Notes: generated by a model not told the origin, from the sequence alone. 64,000 nucleotides of DNA from PALSA-188 sp963720075 (GCA_963720075.1 CAVREG010000005.1:239541-303540), one strand, 5' to 3'; counted from the first letter of the stretch, positions 8,589 through 17,548 are shown. Numbers and translations are program-made.

Positions 8589-9913
8589 TCGTGATGTACT
8601 GATAAGTGGTTTTCAACCGGAGAGATTGTGGCGGAAGGCTTGTTCGCCAGCAATCTGTCTAACGCCTGGAGCGTTCTTTGTGTTGCGCCCATTTTCGACC
8701 GTAAAGTTTCGGCGGCGCGGTGGCCCAGCGCCGCTCGTTCTTCGTCATTCGATAATAATTCCATGAGGACCAGCGGAAGCTCGGCGGGACCAACTATGCG
8801 AATAGCGTTTCGGCTTTGAAAAAGTCCGACGATGTCACGAAAATTCTCGGTGTGGTTTCCGACGACGATAGCCGCGCCATATTGAGCAGGCTCGATAATG
8901 TTGTGACCGCCGCGTGGAACCAGGCTTCCGCCGACGAATGCGACATCGGCGAGGGCATAGAGCGCAGCCAGTTCGCCGATCGTGTCGAGCAGAAGAATGC
9001 CGCCGGAAATTGGTTCTCCTTGCCACTCCGAACGGCGCCAGAACCGGACGTGGAGTTTCTCAAGTAGCCCGGCGACTTGTGGGAAACGTTCGGGACGGCG
9101 CGGGGCGAGGATCATCACGGCGCGCGGATGACCGACCAGGATATTTTCAAAAGCCTGTATCAGCAGGGATTCTTCGCCATCCATTGTGCTGCCGCAAACC
9201 AGCACTGGGCCGGCTTGCGCGCCTTCGAACGCTAAGCGGAGATTGTCCACGATTGGGGGAGGAGAAGGTATGGGGACATCGAACTTTAAATTTCCACTGA
9301 CCTCAATGCGCTGGGCTGGTGCGCCTATCTCGCGCAACCGCCGCGAATCTTCTTCGGTCTGGGCTAAAAATAGGTCAATGTGTTTTAGGATTCTGGTCAC
9401 GATGGGATGAAATCGCTTGTAACCGGGGAATGAGCGATCTGAAATGCGGGCGTTGACGACGGCAATCCTAGCGCCGTTCTTGTGCGCGAGGCGCAGGAAG
9501 TTTGGCCAGAACTCCGTTTCTGCTAGAACAATCAATTGCGGTCGCAGCAAACGCAAGTAGGGGCGAATTGCAAATGCAAAATCCAGAGGGAAGTAGAAGA
9601 CTGCATCAGCGCCGAACCTTTCGCGAGCGATTTTCTGTCCAGTGGCAGTGGTTGTCGAGACGACAATGCGGTGTCGCGGAAACCGCCGTCGCACTCCGAA
9701 AACCAAGCCGGTAATCGCGGCTACTTCGCCCACTGAGACGGCGTGAATCCAAATCACTTGCGGGTGAGGCTCGTGTAAGAGCCGCTGTGGGATTCTTCCC
9801 AATCGTTCGGCCAGGCCGCCCCGGTACTTTCCGTGACGCGCAAATTCCAGCAGCCAATAAGGGATGCTTACGAGCAAGGCGGCAGCGAATAGCGCACTGT
9901 AGAGCCAATACAT
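8585..9913 (-). CDS. waaA: 3-deoxy-D-manno-octulosonic acid (Kdo) transferase
   Basis: Inner-membrane GT30 enzyme attaching Kdo to lipid IVA. An N-terminal membrane anchor (residues 1-20) is followed by RHGKYRGGLAERLGRIPQ, HAVSVGEVAAITGL, the LAETEFWPNFL motif and, in the C-terminal domain, VGGSLVPRGGHNIIEPAQ, all diagnostic for KdtA/WaaA. The frame is open upstream to 9949, but the ATG at 9913 begins the normal membrane anchor and is preferred; no strong Shine-Dalgarno site is seen. This is the first gene of the LPS-core operon and is transcribed divergently from the gene at 10009. Confidence 0.93.
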   Translation of the reverse strand: MYWLYSALFAAALLVSIPYWLLEFARHGKYRGGLAERLGRIPQRLLHEPHPQVIWIHAVSVGEVAAITGLVFGVRRRFPRHRIVVSTTTATGQKIARERFGADAVFYFPLDFAFAIRPYLRLLRPQLIVLAETEFWPNFLRLAHKNGARIAVVNARISDRSFPGYKRFHPIVTRILKHIDLFLAQTEEDSRRLREIGAPAQRIEVSGNLKFDVPIPSPPPIVDNLRLAFEGAQAGPVLVCGSTMDGEESLLIQAFENILVGHPRAVMILAPRRPERFPQVAGLLEKLHVRFWRRSEWQGEPISGGILLLDTIGELAALYALADVAFVGGSLVPRGGHNIIEPAQYGAAIVVGNHTENFRDIVGLFQSRNAIRIVGPAELPLVLMELLSNDEERAALGHRAAETLRSKMGATQRTLQALDRLLANKPSATISPVENHLSVHHE

Positions 9914-9994
9914 AGGGCAGCGCCATTCTAACTGCTGGCTGAGGTTCAAGCAGGAGCCAGGTGAAAGGCAGTAATAATTGAGGCGAATGCATCC

Positions 9995-10000
9995 TATAAT
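9995..10000 (+). promoter_or_regulatory. Possible -10 element (TATAAT)
   Basis: A perfect TATAAT lies eight bases before the ATG at 10009. No good -35 hexamer is found at the usual spacing (a TTGAGG is only 11 bases upstream). If used, transcription would start at or just before the ATG, producing a leaderless or nearly leaderless mRNA. Confidence 0.3.
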
Positions 10001-10008
10001 CTGTGACC

Positions 10009-10644
10009 ATGCGGAACAGGTTGAGACGACTTGTGCGGATTGGATTTTTGGGCAGCGTTGTTTTGGTCTTGCCGCTACTTTGTTTTGCGGCGAAAGATTT
10101 CGTAATGCCCAAACCGCAGCCTGCTAAGTCGTATGCGGCGCATGACGATCATTCCACCGAATTGGTCAGCGTGGGGCTTGACCCCTATGACACGCCCGCT
10201 AAGGCCAACATTTTTTCTGTCCATTACAGCGATCTCGATATTCTGCCGATTTTCGTGGTTATCACAAATGATGGAGATCAGCCGGTCGCGCTGACTGACA
10301 TGCATGCGGAGATGGTTACCGCGGACCGAACCAAACTCACCCCTTCGTCCGCCGACGATATTTACCGCCGAATTTCCCACCCACATCCTCATACGTCGAG
10401 CTATCCGCTGCCCTTTCCGACTCGAAAGGCCAGTGGCGGGGTTAGCAAGAAAGCACAGACTGAAATTCAGAATGCGCAGTTTGCCGCGCGGGCCGTGGAG
10501 CCGCACAGCAGCCAGGCGGGATTCCTGTTCTTCGACGTGTCGGGGATTTCTGATCCGTTGTCCGGTGCGCATGTCTATCTGACCGGAGTGCGCGACGCGA
10601 AAGGCGATGAGTTGATGTACTTCGACGTGCCGCTGGGAAAGTAA
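10009..10644 (+). CDS. Putative exported protein of unknown function
   Basis: About 211 residues. A basic N-terminus and hydrophobic stretch (LVRIGFLGSVVLVLPLLCFA) form a signal peptide or anchor. The remainder looks like a single beta-rich domain with FVVITNDGDQPVALTDMHAE near residue 85, a pattern seen in secreted immunoglobulin-like folds, and it ends with LMYFDVPLGK. No catalytic residues are recognised. A GTG at 10003 is in frame, but the ATG at 10009 fits the signal peptide. It is divergent from waaA, and its 3' end faces the long secreted protein gene at 10789-13764. Confidence 0.7.
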   Translation: MRNRLRRLVRIGFLGSVVLVLPLLCFAAKDFVMPKPQPAKSYAAHDDHSTELVSVGLDPYDTPAKANIFSVHYSDLDILPIFVVITNDGDQPVALTDMHAEMVTADRTKLTPSSADDIYRRISHPHPHTSSYPLPFPTRKASGGVSKKAQTEIQNAQFAARAVEPHSSQAGFLFFDVSGISDPLSGAHVYLTGVRDAKGDELMYFDVPLGK

Positions 10645-10692
10645 AGGAGATATTGACCCTCGTAGGGGGATGAGCTATATGACAACTCATCT

Positions 10693-10722
10693 TTCGCCCC
10701 TTCGACTTCGCTCAGGACAGTT
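10693..10722. repeat. Copy of a short intergenic repeat (one arm)
   Basis: The string CCCTTCGACTTCGCTCAGGA resembles the reverse complement of the intergenic repeat whose forward arms (TCATCCTGAGC...) occur at 22,596 and 33,357. It lies between two converging genes, the usual place for such elements in acidobacterial genomes. Confidence 0.55.
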
Positions 10723-10788
10723 CTGCGCCTGCGCGACAAACCTGGGCTGCGGCGTGAAATTTTCTGTGCTAGCGGGATATCGCTGGAT

Positions 10789-13764
10789 TTAATTCACCGG
10801 TAACAGCGATTGCAGTTGAAAATTTAGCGTCCTTGCTCCAGCGGATGCCGACCCTAAGACCAGAATTGGCCCGTCTATTCCACCTGCGGTTGGCTGGACG
10901 GTCGCTAGTCCGTTCTGGTCCGACAAGACTGCGGTTTGCGACTGGGCCAAAATTACGGGTATGGTCGGTTGCGATATTCCGGCCTCTGCAATCCACAAAA
11001 TTGGTAGGTTGTTGGGGGAACGTCCCATAAGTGACTGGAAAAATACGCTTGCTCCTAGAACAGGATCGGGTGGCGTGGCTTGATCGGTTACCCGAACCGT
11101 AACCGGAGCGAAGCTGACTCCGGCGCCAACAACTTGCGTATCGCCCGAGAACGGCTGCAATTGCAATCCGCTGAGCGGGACGGCTGTCGCATTCCAGATT
11201 TGGCATGGGGCATTTCCAGGAGCGACGCAGGCGCTCACCTCCACGTCGCCAGAAAGCGCAACCAGCTGAAGGTTGGTTGTGGCGTATCCGTTGGAATCCG
11301 TGTTTACGGTCGCGGAACTGAAGGTGGCTGAGCCTTTCATCACGGAATAGTTCACTGCTTTGCCACTAACCGGAGATCCATTCGAGAGCACTCGGGCCGT
11401 GATCGGGAGGTTCAGCGTGGCCCCCTGAGCAATAAATGCGGATGCCGAGGAGAGCGAAATATCCAAAGCGGTGGACCTGCCGACGATGGTGGTCTGAACC
11501 TGCTGCGGATTGGTGTAGGACGCTGGCGCGAGCTGGGCGGTGATGGTCATGGCCCCTGCTGTTAACACAGTGAGGCTGGTGGCGGCTTGTCCGCTTTGGT
11601 CGGTCAGCACCGTGCAACTGGCACCGCCGCCGCAGGCCGAAAACGACACTGCTGGCGCGGATGTAAAGAAGACGCTGGCTCCCGGAACGGGGGTCTTGCC
11701 ATCGGATGCCAACACCTGAAAGCGAATGGGATTTATGGGCTGGCCTCCCACGGGAACGGCGGGATTGGGGCCTGGAAGCAAAACGATAATGTCAGTGGGT
11801 CCAGCGCCATAAGTTAAAACGCCGGTCATCGTGGAATTGCCTCCTGTCGAAGCGTCGCTCAGCACGACGCTCTGAATTCCATCGGCCATGGGCGGAGCGT
11901 TGATGAGCATTTGTTTCGCGGAGATCGCCACAAGCGGAGAAGCTGTTGTACCAATAGCGACGGTGCTGGTGGAAAGAAATCCGAGGCCTTGAATGGCAAT
12001 CGGCGTGTTGCCCGCCACGCTGGCTCGCGCGGGAAAGACGTTGTCCCCGTAGAAAACTCGGGCGTGATAACGATAGTCGGGCCGCCCGTCGCCGCGATAA
12101 TCTGCGATTCCGACCCGGAAGGCGGTTGATTGAAGTAGCGTGGCGTCGAGCCGGGTTTCTCCGAAAAATGTGGTGTTGAATGCGGAAGGTGTTTCGGCGG
12201 GAGCGGGAAACAGGTTTGGATCGGACAGTCCCCAGATTCCGGCGACTGGTTGAATTTTGTTTTGCACGGTCGCGCCGAATTCGTCTATCGCGGAAACTAT
12301 GATTGAGAGGGTGCGATTGCTCTGAGCATTGAAGGAAAAATAATCCGTCTCGCCGTATGCGCTCAACGAACCGGTCCAGTCTCCACCGGGGGGGAGGGGC
12401 GCGGGAGAAGAATAGGTCGTCGGCCCAAACCAATTTGACCTCTGTATCGCGCTGTTTTGCATGAGTATATCCTGCTGCAGGTCTCCCCCTGGGGCCACGG
12501 TCACGACCATTGGTTGAAACGTTCCTGAGGGAATCGCCTGCAACGGCCCGTATGGGCCGACATTCTGCGACCATAGAGGATCAATGGCTTCGACGCTGAG
12601 TTGATATTGCGCGGTTTGCGAGCCATTGGGGATTTGCAATCCGGATAAATCGAAAGACCCTTCAACGGTGGAATCAGTGGCGCCGAAATTTGTGAACGGT
12701 TGGCCCGTTGAATCGTTGAACCCAGAGACTGTGTTTCCCGCATTGCCGGTGAAGAGGAATCCCGAGACTGACGTGGCGGCATAGGCTCGGGAAGGCAGGC
12801 CGGTTGAAGGATCAATCCACCTCGCGACAACATTGACGCCCTGCATGCCCTGGGCTGGCTGTCCTGAAGCTTCGAAGTACACACTGCCGTGGATGCGGGC
12901 AGTGCTCTGCGAAGAAAGCTGTTTGCCGGGGAAACTGCTGGAGTTCTGAGTGGTCACAGGATACAGCCGTGCGAGCGCGGCTTGATCATCCATTTTTGGC
13001 TGGTACGGATTGGTTTGGCCGTTGTTTGAATAGCAAAGACTAATCGGCACGCAGTTGACGGAATCGGATGCGTGCATGACTGGAAAGCCGGCGTAGTCGT
13101 CGGCTGTAGCCCTGGGGCTGCCGGTGATGACGTTTAGATTCAGTTGCGACCAATCCAGCCCCAATACTCGTCCGAATAGTCGCACGAGCCGGTATTCCAG
13201 ATCTGGCAATTGGGCGGAGGTTTGAACGCAATTGCCATTCAAAATTATTAGTGCATGAAGGAAATGAGCATCGGCGCCAAAATTGTCAACGCCGCCGTAA
13301 GCCGCATTGGTGAAGCAGGATTCACTTGCGCCGGCACCCTGTCCGAGGAGCGCGTCTGTGACCGAGCCATCGGCGTCGTAAACGATTCCCACGGGCGTAG
13401 CGATTGCGCTGGGGAGGATATCGGCTGGGAGATTTATGCTGCCGTCGGAGTTGACGGTGACGTTGGCGCCGCTGACATCTTCCGCGAGCTGTCCGGCGCG
13501 AATAGCGGACACGGCAACGGTAGGAATAGATGCCCACTGCTTCCAGGCGTCGGCGACCAAAGCGTCGGCGGTGGGTCCGGGAAGGATGGGGCTTAGATCG
13601 CCTTGATCGGTATAGTAGTTGACTGATCCCTGCGACCAGGTCAATGGAGTACCGGCGGTTCCGGAGTTGAAGTAGGTCGTCCCGGCTATATATTTTGGAC
13701 CTCCGGCGAGCGCGGCCGATGGCAGGAGAATCAAGACGAAGATCACACCTAATCTCGCGGTCAT
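10789..13764 (-). CDS. Large secreted protein with matrixin-like domain lacking zinc ligands, plus Ig-like domains
   Basis: About 991 residues with a signal peptide (LGVIFVLILLPSAALAGG). The N-terminal 300 residues follow the layout of bacterial matrixin-like metalloproteases, including the DDQAALARLYP segment after the Met-turn, but the zinc-binding helix reads RLFGRVLGLDWS where active enzymes have HExGHxxGLDHS; all three histidines and the glutamate are replaced. Later regions contain several beta-rich Ig/IPT-like modules (for example GNTPIAIQGLGFLSTSTVAIG and repeated TDQSGQAATSL-type units). The start at 13764 is one base after the stop of the upstream gene. Role probably adhesive or structural at the cell surface (inference). 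Confidence 0.72.
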   Translation of the reverse strand: MTARLGVIFVLILLPSAALAGGPKYIAGTTYFNSGTAGTPLTWSQGSVNYYTDQGDLSPILPGPTADALVADAWKQWASIPTVAVSAIRAGQLAEDVSGANVTVNSDGSINLPADILPSAIATPVGIVYDADGSVTDALLGQGAGASESCFTNAAYGGVDNFGADAHFLHALIILNGNCVQTSAQLPDLEYRLVRLFGRVLGLDWSQLNLNVITGSPRATADDYAGFPVMHASDSVNCVPISLCYSNNGQTNPYQPKMDDQAALARLYPVTTQNSSSFPGKQLSSQSTARIHGSVYFEASGQPAQGMQGVNVVARWIDPSTGLPSRAYAATSVSGFLFTGNAGNTVSGFNDSTGQPFTNFGATDSTVEGSFDLSGLQIPNGSQTAQYQLSVEAIDPLWSQNVGPYGPLQAIPSGTFQPMVVTVAPGGDLQQDILMQNSAIQRSNWFGPTTYSSPAPLPPGGDWTGSLSAYGETDYFSFNAQSNRTLSIIVSAIDEFGATVQNKIQPVAGIWGLSDPNLFPAPAETPSAFNTTFFGETRLDATLLQSTAFRVGIADYRGDGRPDYRYHARVFYGDNVFPARASVAGNTPIAIQGLGFLSTSTVAIGTTASPLVAISAKQMLINAPPMADGIQSVVLSDASTGGNSTMTGVLTYGAGPTDIIVLLPGPNPAVPVGGQPINPIRFQVLASDGKTPVPGASVFFTSAPAVSFSACGGGASCTVLTDQSGQAATSLTVLTAGAMTITAQLAPASYTNPQQVQTTIVGRSTALDISLSSASAFIAQGATLNLPITARVLSNGSPVSGKAVNYSVMKGSATFSSATVNTDSNGYATTNLQLVALSGDVEVSACVAPGNAPCQIWNATAVPLSGLQLQPFSGDTQVVGAGVSFAPVTVRVTDQATPPDPVLGASVFFQSLMGRSPNNLPILWIAEAGISQPTIPVILAQSQTAVLSDQNGLATVQPTAGGIDGPILVLGSASAGARTLNFQLQSLLPVN

Positions 13765-13765
13765 A

Positions 13766-14335
13766 TCAGTAGGGCTGCGATTCACGCTGGATTCCGCGAG
13801 AAAATTCTGTCCAGCTTATTTGGGTCCTGCCTTGCCAGCGGCGAGCTAGCACGGGATCGGCGGAAATGGCGGCGACATGTTCGGGATTTAAAAGAACATG
13901 ACCGTACGGGTCGAGTTGAAACGTGCCAAGCTCGCGGCCGACGGGGCTGGTTAATCCCAATTTTCCCGGCGTAAAAAGAAAGAGCATTAACCGCTCGCCG
14001 ACGCGATAATGCTCGCCGGATTCCCAGAGGCCGGCCCATTCGCGAATCACGAGGGTTTGCCCCGTTCGGACGCCGCGAAAAGCATGCTCCACCTGGAAGG
14101 TTATTTTTATCGTCCTGACATTGTTTTGCGGGCCAGGTTCAGACCTTGATATGGAAGTTACGGTGCCCGAGAAAATGTATCCTGAGTTGCGGGTGAGCTT
14201 TTGAAAGATGGGTACGCCGATGCGTCCGACGATGGGACGATTCTGCGCGGCAGCTGCGGGCGTCAATGCTGCGTCCAATGCGGACAGAAAAATCACTGCC
14301 CGCAAGAAAGAAAATTTCCGAAGAGCGAAGTGCAT
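13766..14335 (-). CDS. Exported protein of unknown function
   Basis: About 189 residues. The frame is open upstream to 14449, but the ATG at 14335 follows a GAGGG ribosome site and begins a good signal peptide (FLRAVIFLSALDAALTPAAAA). The mature part reads as one beta-rich domain: GTVTSISRSEPG, then IKITFQVEHAFRGVRTGQTL and EHYRVGERLMLFLF, a pattern seen in small secreted acidobacterial proteins paired with adhesin-like partners. Its stop is one base from the start of the 991-residue secreted protein, so the two are probably co-translated and may act together. Confidence 0.7.
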   Translation of the reverse strand: MHFALRKFSFLRAVIFLSALDAALTPAAAAQNRPIVGRIGVPIFQKLTRNSGYIFSGTVTSISRSEPGPQNNVRTIKITFQVEHAFRGVRTGQTLVIREWAGLWESGEHYRVGERLMLFLFTPGKLGLTSPVGRELGTFQLDPYGHVLLNPEHVAAISADPVLARRWQGRTQISWTEFSRGIQRESQPY

Positions 14336-14976
14336 AGCGACCCTCGTGAATTCGAAGGCAGCCACTGACGGGAGTGGCAATATTATCGCGCGGTCAACGT
14401 TCCAAGTGTGATGCCCGTCACAATGGGGCTGTGATGGATAAACATTCAAGGTCTATCTGCGCGGCGATGACATGTGGAGATGACCGACAGTCGTGGTCCA
14501 AAATCCAAACATATGCGCCGCCGCTAGAACCTTCTCAGTTGTATACAACTGTGTTTTCAATGATTTACGCGAGACAATCGGGCGTGTTTTAGGGTGAGTC
14601 CCACTCGCAGGTAAAGCCAGCGTAAGGGCGAAAACCTCAGCGACGGTGTTTCCCCATCGAATTTCTTTTCTTGCCAGAATGCATGTTCCTGAATATTATC
14701 TTTGGCTCATCGCACAATTCGGGAAAAACGATGTGCATATTTGGAGTAGATGTTCCGTGAATTGCAGTCGAATCTTCAGCAATTGCGTCAGGCTCCGGAG
14801 TTTTGCGCCCCACTTTTATGCGGCGGCGCAAAATTCTGGGGCCTTTCTCTTCGGCCCTGATACGAAAGCACCACGTTGCATCCACCTGTTCACTTCCTGA
14901 AACTTTCCGAGGGGGCGGTACGAAGCGAAAGCTTCACGGAGGGTGAAGGATTCAAATCTGGCGAAAGGAGTAACTT
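14336..14976. other. Intergenic region upstream of cspA
   Basis: No convincing gene is present. Several short overlapping frames on both strands lack ribosome sites and protein-like composition. The last 40 bases hold the Shine-Dalgarno site for cspA (AAAGGAG at 14,964-14,970). Cold-shock genes often have long structured leaders, so part of this gap may be a 5' untranslated region. Confidence 0.5.
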
Positions 14977-15180
14977 GTGAGAGAAAAAGGTACAGTCAAG
15001 TGGTTTAACGGGGCCAAGGGGTATGGTTTTATCCAGCGCTCCACGGGGGAAGATGTGTTCGTACATTTTTCCGCAATCCAGGAGAACGGTTACCGTACTC
15101 TGAACGAGGGCGAGACCGTGGAGTTCGATCTGCAAAAGGGTCCCAAGGGATTTCAAGCGTCAAACGTCAGCAGGGGATAG
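14977..15180 (+). CDS. cspA: Cold-shock protein, CspA family
   Basis: A 67-residue single cold-shock domain that binds single-stranded RNA/DNA and melts secondary structure. Both RNA-binding motifs are intact: RNP1 as KGYGFIQ and RNP2 as VFVHFSAI, with the opening GTVKWFNGAKGYGF typical of the family. It uses a GTG start (14977) six bases after AAAGGAG. It is monocistronic, with a strong rho-independent terminator shortly after the stop. Confidence 0.95.
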   Translation: MREKGTVKWFNGAKGYGFIQRSTGEDVFVHFSAIQENGYRTLNEGETVEFDLQKGPKGFQASNVSRG

Positions 15181-15199
15181 CGTCACTCTAGTGTCGGAG

Positions 15200-15236
15200 A
15201 AACCCTCTCAGCTTTCCCTGGGAGGGTTTGTTGTTT
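15200..15236 (+). terminator. Rho-independent terminator of cspA
   Basis: An 8-bp perfect stem, AAACCCTC (15,200-15,207) with GAGGGTTT (15,222-15,229), is followed by GTTGTTT. It lies 20 bases after the cspA stop. Confidence 0.8.
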
Positions 15237-15288
15237 GGGAGGGTTCTTTACTCAATGATAGAATGCGCCTCCTAGCATCCTCTCAGCC

Positions 15289-15406
15289 ATGCGCATCGTT
15301 GTAGTTTTCTCTTGGATTCATTCTCGCGTCCCACGCATTTGCCCAAGACGTGATTAGTGCCAACGTCACCGTGATTACCACCCTAAGCAAGGTCCGCGTG
15401 CTGTAG
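15289..15406 (+). pseudogene. Remnant of a small exported protein (frameshifted)
   Basis: An ATG at 15,289 begins MRIVVVFSW and then runs to a stop after 22 codons. One frame over, the sequence continues as ILASHAFAQDVISANVTV up to TAG at 15,404-15,406, which looks like the second half of a signal peptide with an Ala-x-Ala cleavage site. A single-base shift near 15,315 would join the two. The product would be only about 39 residues, so this is best read as a truncated relic. Confidence 0.4.
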
Positions 15407-15409
15407 TTT

Positions 15410-15925
15410 CTATTTCCTGGTGAGTTTTACTCGCGCAAAAGACGTTACCTTGCCGTCTTGTTCGTTATCAATAAGCCATCTCCAAGTGTCGGTACCTTTG
15501 CTGTAGACGAACGTTGTGTGGACGCCGCTGTCCTTATCTTTGTCCTTGAAGAAAAACTCGATTCCGTCATTGCCCCGTTTGCCTTGGGCAATAGGGGCCG
15601 AGAGACCACCGCCCCCAGTCGAGTCGAGCCACAAGCATCTGTATTCCTTCGATGATTGGTTCCACTCTATAAAGACGATCGCTTCATAGGCGGACTGGCC
15701 TTGGAGGTTTTTCTCCCGCGATGTTTCGTGGAGTCGCAGGTATTCATGGCTCAGAACCCATTCGGACTCGATATCGTGCGTGGTCTCGTGTCCAGCAATC
15801 GTGCCCTGAAGGATCCAACTGCCGGTCAGATGATCAAGTAAAGGATCCTTCCGCGTTGGCTGTTGTGCTGAAGATGAAAATGAAGCCATGATAAGCAAAG
15901 CCAAGATTGCACGCTTTGTCTTCAT
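15410..15925 (-). CDS. Exported DUF1579-like protein
   Basis: About 171 residues from the ATG at 15,925, with a signal peptide (AILALLIMASFSSSA). The mature part begins LDHLTGSWILQGTIAGHETTH and continues in strands, resembling the small lipocalin/beta-barrel proteins of the DUF1579 type; no catalytic residues are known for that family. Its ATG overlaps the stop of the ACC deaminase gene as ATGA, so it is translationally coupled to it. A functional link to ACC breakdown is not evident. Confidence 0.65.
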   Translation of the reverse strand: MKTKRAILALLIMASFSSSAQQPTRKDPLLDHLTGSWILQGTIAGHETTHDIESEWVLSHEYLRLHETSREKNLQGQSAYEAIVFIEWNQSSKEYRCLWLDSTGGGGLSAPIAQGKRGNDGIEFFFKDKDKDSGVHTTFVYSKGTDTWRWLIDNEQDGKVTSFARVKLTRK

Positions 15926-16971
15926 TGTGTGACGTCCGAGCATCGCGTTCTGGGAATATTCTCGAATGCCTTGTAGTACGCGTTTATCGCGGGAGCCCCA
16001 CCCAAGTGTACGTAAAGAATTCGGCTATGCCGTGGAATCTCACCGGAACGCACCAATTGGATCAGTCCAGCGATCGATTTCCCTTCATACACGGGGTCTG
16101 TAATCATGCCCTCGAGACGGGCCATTAGGCGGATAGCTTCAATCGTAGCCTCGTCCGGGATTCCATATGCCGGCCCGGAATACCGGGACTCGATAACAAT
16201 GTCTTGGTTGCGAATATCGCGTTTTAAACCGATGAGTTCCGCGGTCGCAAGCGCAATCTTGGTGACCGCCCTGCGCGTTAGCTCGACGTCGGCAGCTGTG
16301 TCTATTCCAATCAGCCGCCGCTCTCGTTCCTGAGCCCTGAACCCTACTACCATGCCAGCCTGCGTTGACCCTGTCGCCGTAGCCGTAATAATGGTGTCGA
16401 AGAATATCCCGGTTTGATTTTCCTGTTGTTCGATCTCATCGGCAAAGTTCGCGTAGCCGAGGCCACCCAATGGATGATCAGACGCACCCGCGGGAATCGG
16501 GTAAGGTTTTCCCCCTTCTCGCCGCACTTGCTCCAAAGCTCTGTCCCAAGTCTTCTTTACTGCTGTCGAATATCCCTCTCCCTCGAACAAGGTTTCGGCC
16601 CCCATCAAACGCGACAAAAGGATGTTTCCGACCTTGTCGTAGATGGGATCGTCCCACTTTGTCCAACTTTCCTGTACTAAACGGCACTTGAGTCCTAGGA
16701 CAGCGGCCACAGCGGCAACCTGCCTTGTATGGTTGGACTGTATATTTCCGATGGAAACCAGAGTGTCGCAACCTGCCCTTAAAGCATCCGGCACCAGCCA
16801 CTCCAATTTCCGTATCTTATTTCCCCCGAATGCTAGACCTGACGAGACGTCATCCCTCTTGGCCCATATCGTAGCTCCCAGTTCTCTTGAGAGCCGTTTC
16901 AGATGGTGGATGGGGGAAGGTAGATAGGCCAACCGGTAACGTTCAAAACGCTCTTCAAGATTCAGTGCCAT
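15922..16971 (-). CDS. acdS: 1-aminocyclopropane-1-carboxylate (ACC) deaminase
   Basis: A 349-residue PLP enzyme of the ACC deaminase/D-cysteine desulfhydrase family. The PLP lysine is in FGGNKIRKLEWL and the loop GNIQSNHTRQVAAVAA follows. The two residues that separate true ACC deaminases from desulfhydrases both appear retained: the Glu in DPVYEGKSIAGLI and the Leu in YVHLGGAPAIN. It would convert ACC, the plant ethylene precursor, to 2-oxobutyrate and ammonia, which suits a plant-, moss- or lichen-associated bacterium. A desulfhydrase activity cannot be excluded without assay. Confidence 0.82.
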   Translation of the reverse strand: MALNLEERFERYRLAYLPSPIHHLKRLSRELGATIWAKRDDVSSGLAFGGNKIRKLEWLVPDALRAGCDTLVSIGNIQSNHTRQVAAVAAVLGLKCRLVQESWTKWDDPIYDKVGNILLSRLMGAETLFEGEGYSTAVKKTWDRALEQVRREGGKPYPIPAGASDHPLGGLGYANFADEIEQQENQTGIFFDTIITATATGSTQAGMVVGFRAQERERRLIGIDTAADVELTRRAVTKIALATAELIGLKRDIRNQDIVIESRYSGPAYGIPDEATIEAIRLMARLEGMITDPVYEGKSIAGLIQLVRSGEIPRHSRILYVHLGGAPAINAYYKAFENIPRTRCSDVTQ

Positions 16972-17137
16972 ATGATTTCGTTGACTTCCGCTCCGCCGTT
17001 GATCTATTGCACGATTGGGGAAAATAGATTCACAAGAGTTGTCCGCCGGAGCGGACTTTCCTACATACGCACGTAGCCCGGCCCCCGAAATCCATGGTCT
17101 TCATACTGTGGTCCATAGCTTCTCGCGGTGGCGTCAG

Positions 17138-17548
17138 TCACCCAAGAATTACTACGACGGCGATCGCAGCAAGACATAATTTCACCAGCCATCCCAGTGA
17201 ATGAGCTGTGGCAACAGCGAGAGGCAGTTTGATGAAGAGAGCGTTAGTAATCGTCAGCGGCAAAGGTCCCATCAACCAGATGGCCAGAGCCAGGCCAATC
17301 GTGGCGCGATACGAGAAAAGATGCAAATGGATACAGAGAAGGGTAAAAACAGCACAGGTGAGGAAGGGAAAGAAGCTGGCCCAGATGATAGCCCGCATTT
17401 CTCCGTGACCGCCTGGAAAGCGCCATATCTCAGGAGAGTGATCGAAGCGTTTGTAAATCCAGTCGCCCATGAATAGCCAGTCCGTTAGCGACGACGATAC
17501 GCCGCCCGCCAATAATGTCACACCGAAGCGCGTCCAGCTTGTCTCCAT
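17138..17548 (-). CDS. Small integral membrane protein
   Basis: About 136 residues with four predicted membrane segments: FGVTLLAGGVSSSLTDWLF, AIIWASFFPFLTCAVFTLL, IGLALAIWLMGPLPLTI, and the C-terminal LVKLCLAAIAVVVIL. The GDWIYKRF and PEIWR pattern between the first two is reminiscent of DUF1761-type proteins, without known function. The frame is open to 17629, but the ATG at 17548 is preceded by a strong GGGGGAG site. It stands alone between the acdS pair and a DUF1330 gene. Confidence 0.65.
   Translation of the reverse strand: METSWTRFGVTLLAGGVSSSLTDWLFMGDWIYKRFDHSPEIWRFPGGHGEMRAIIWASFFPFLTCAVFTLLCIHLHLFSYRATIGLALAIWLMGPLPLTITNALFIKLPLAVATAHSLGWLVKLCLAAIAVVVILG

Noticed and set aside
14586..14660. 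A string resembling parts of a cobalamin or group II intron RNA (GGGTGAGTCCCACTCGCAGG)
   Set aside because: The remaining conserved boxes of either RNA are missing and no intron-encoded or cobalamin gene is adjacent.
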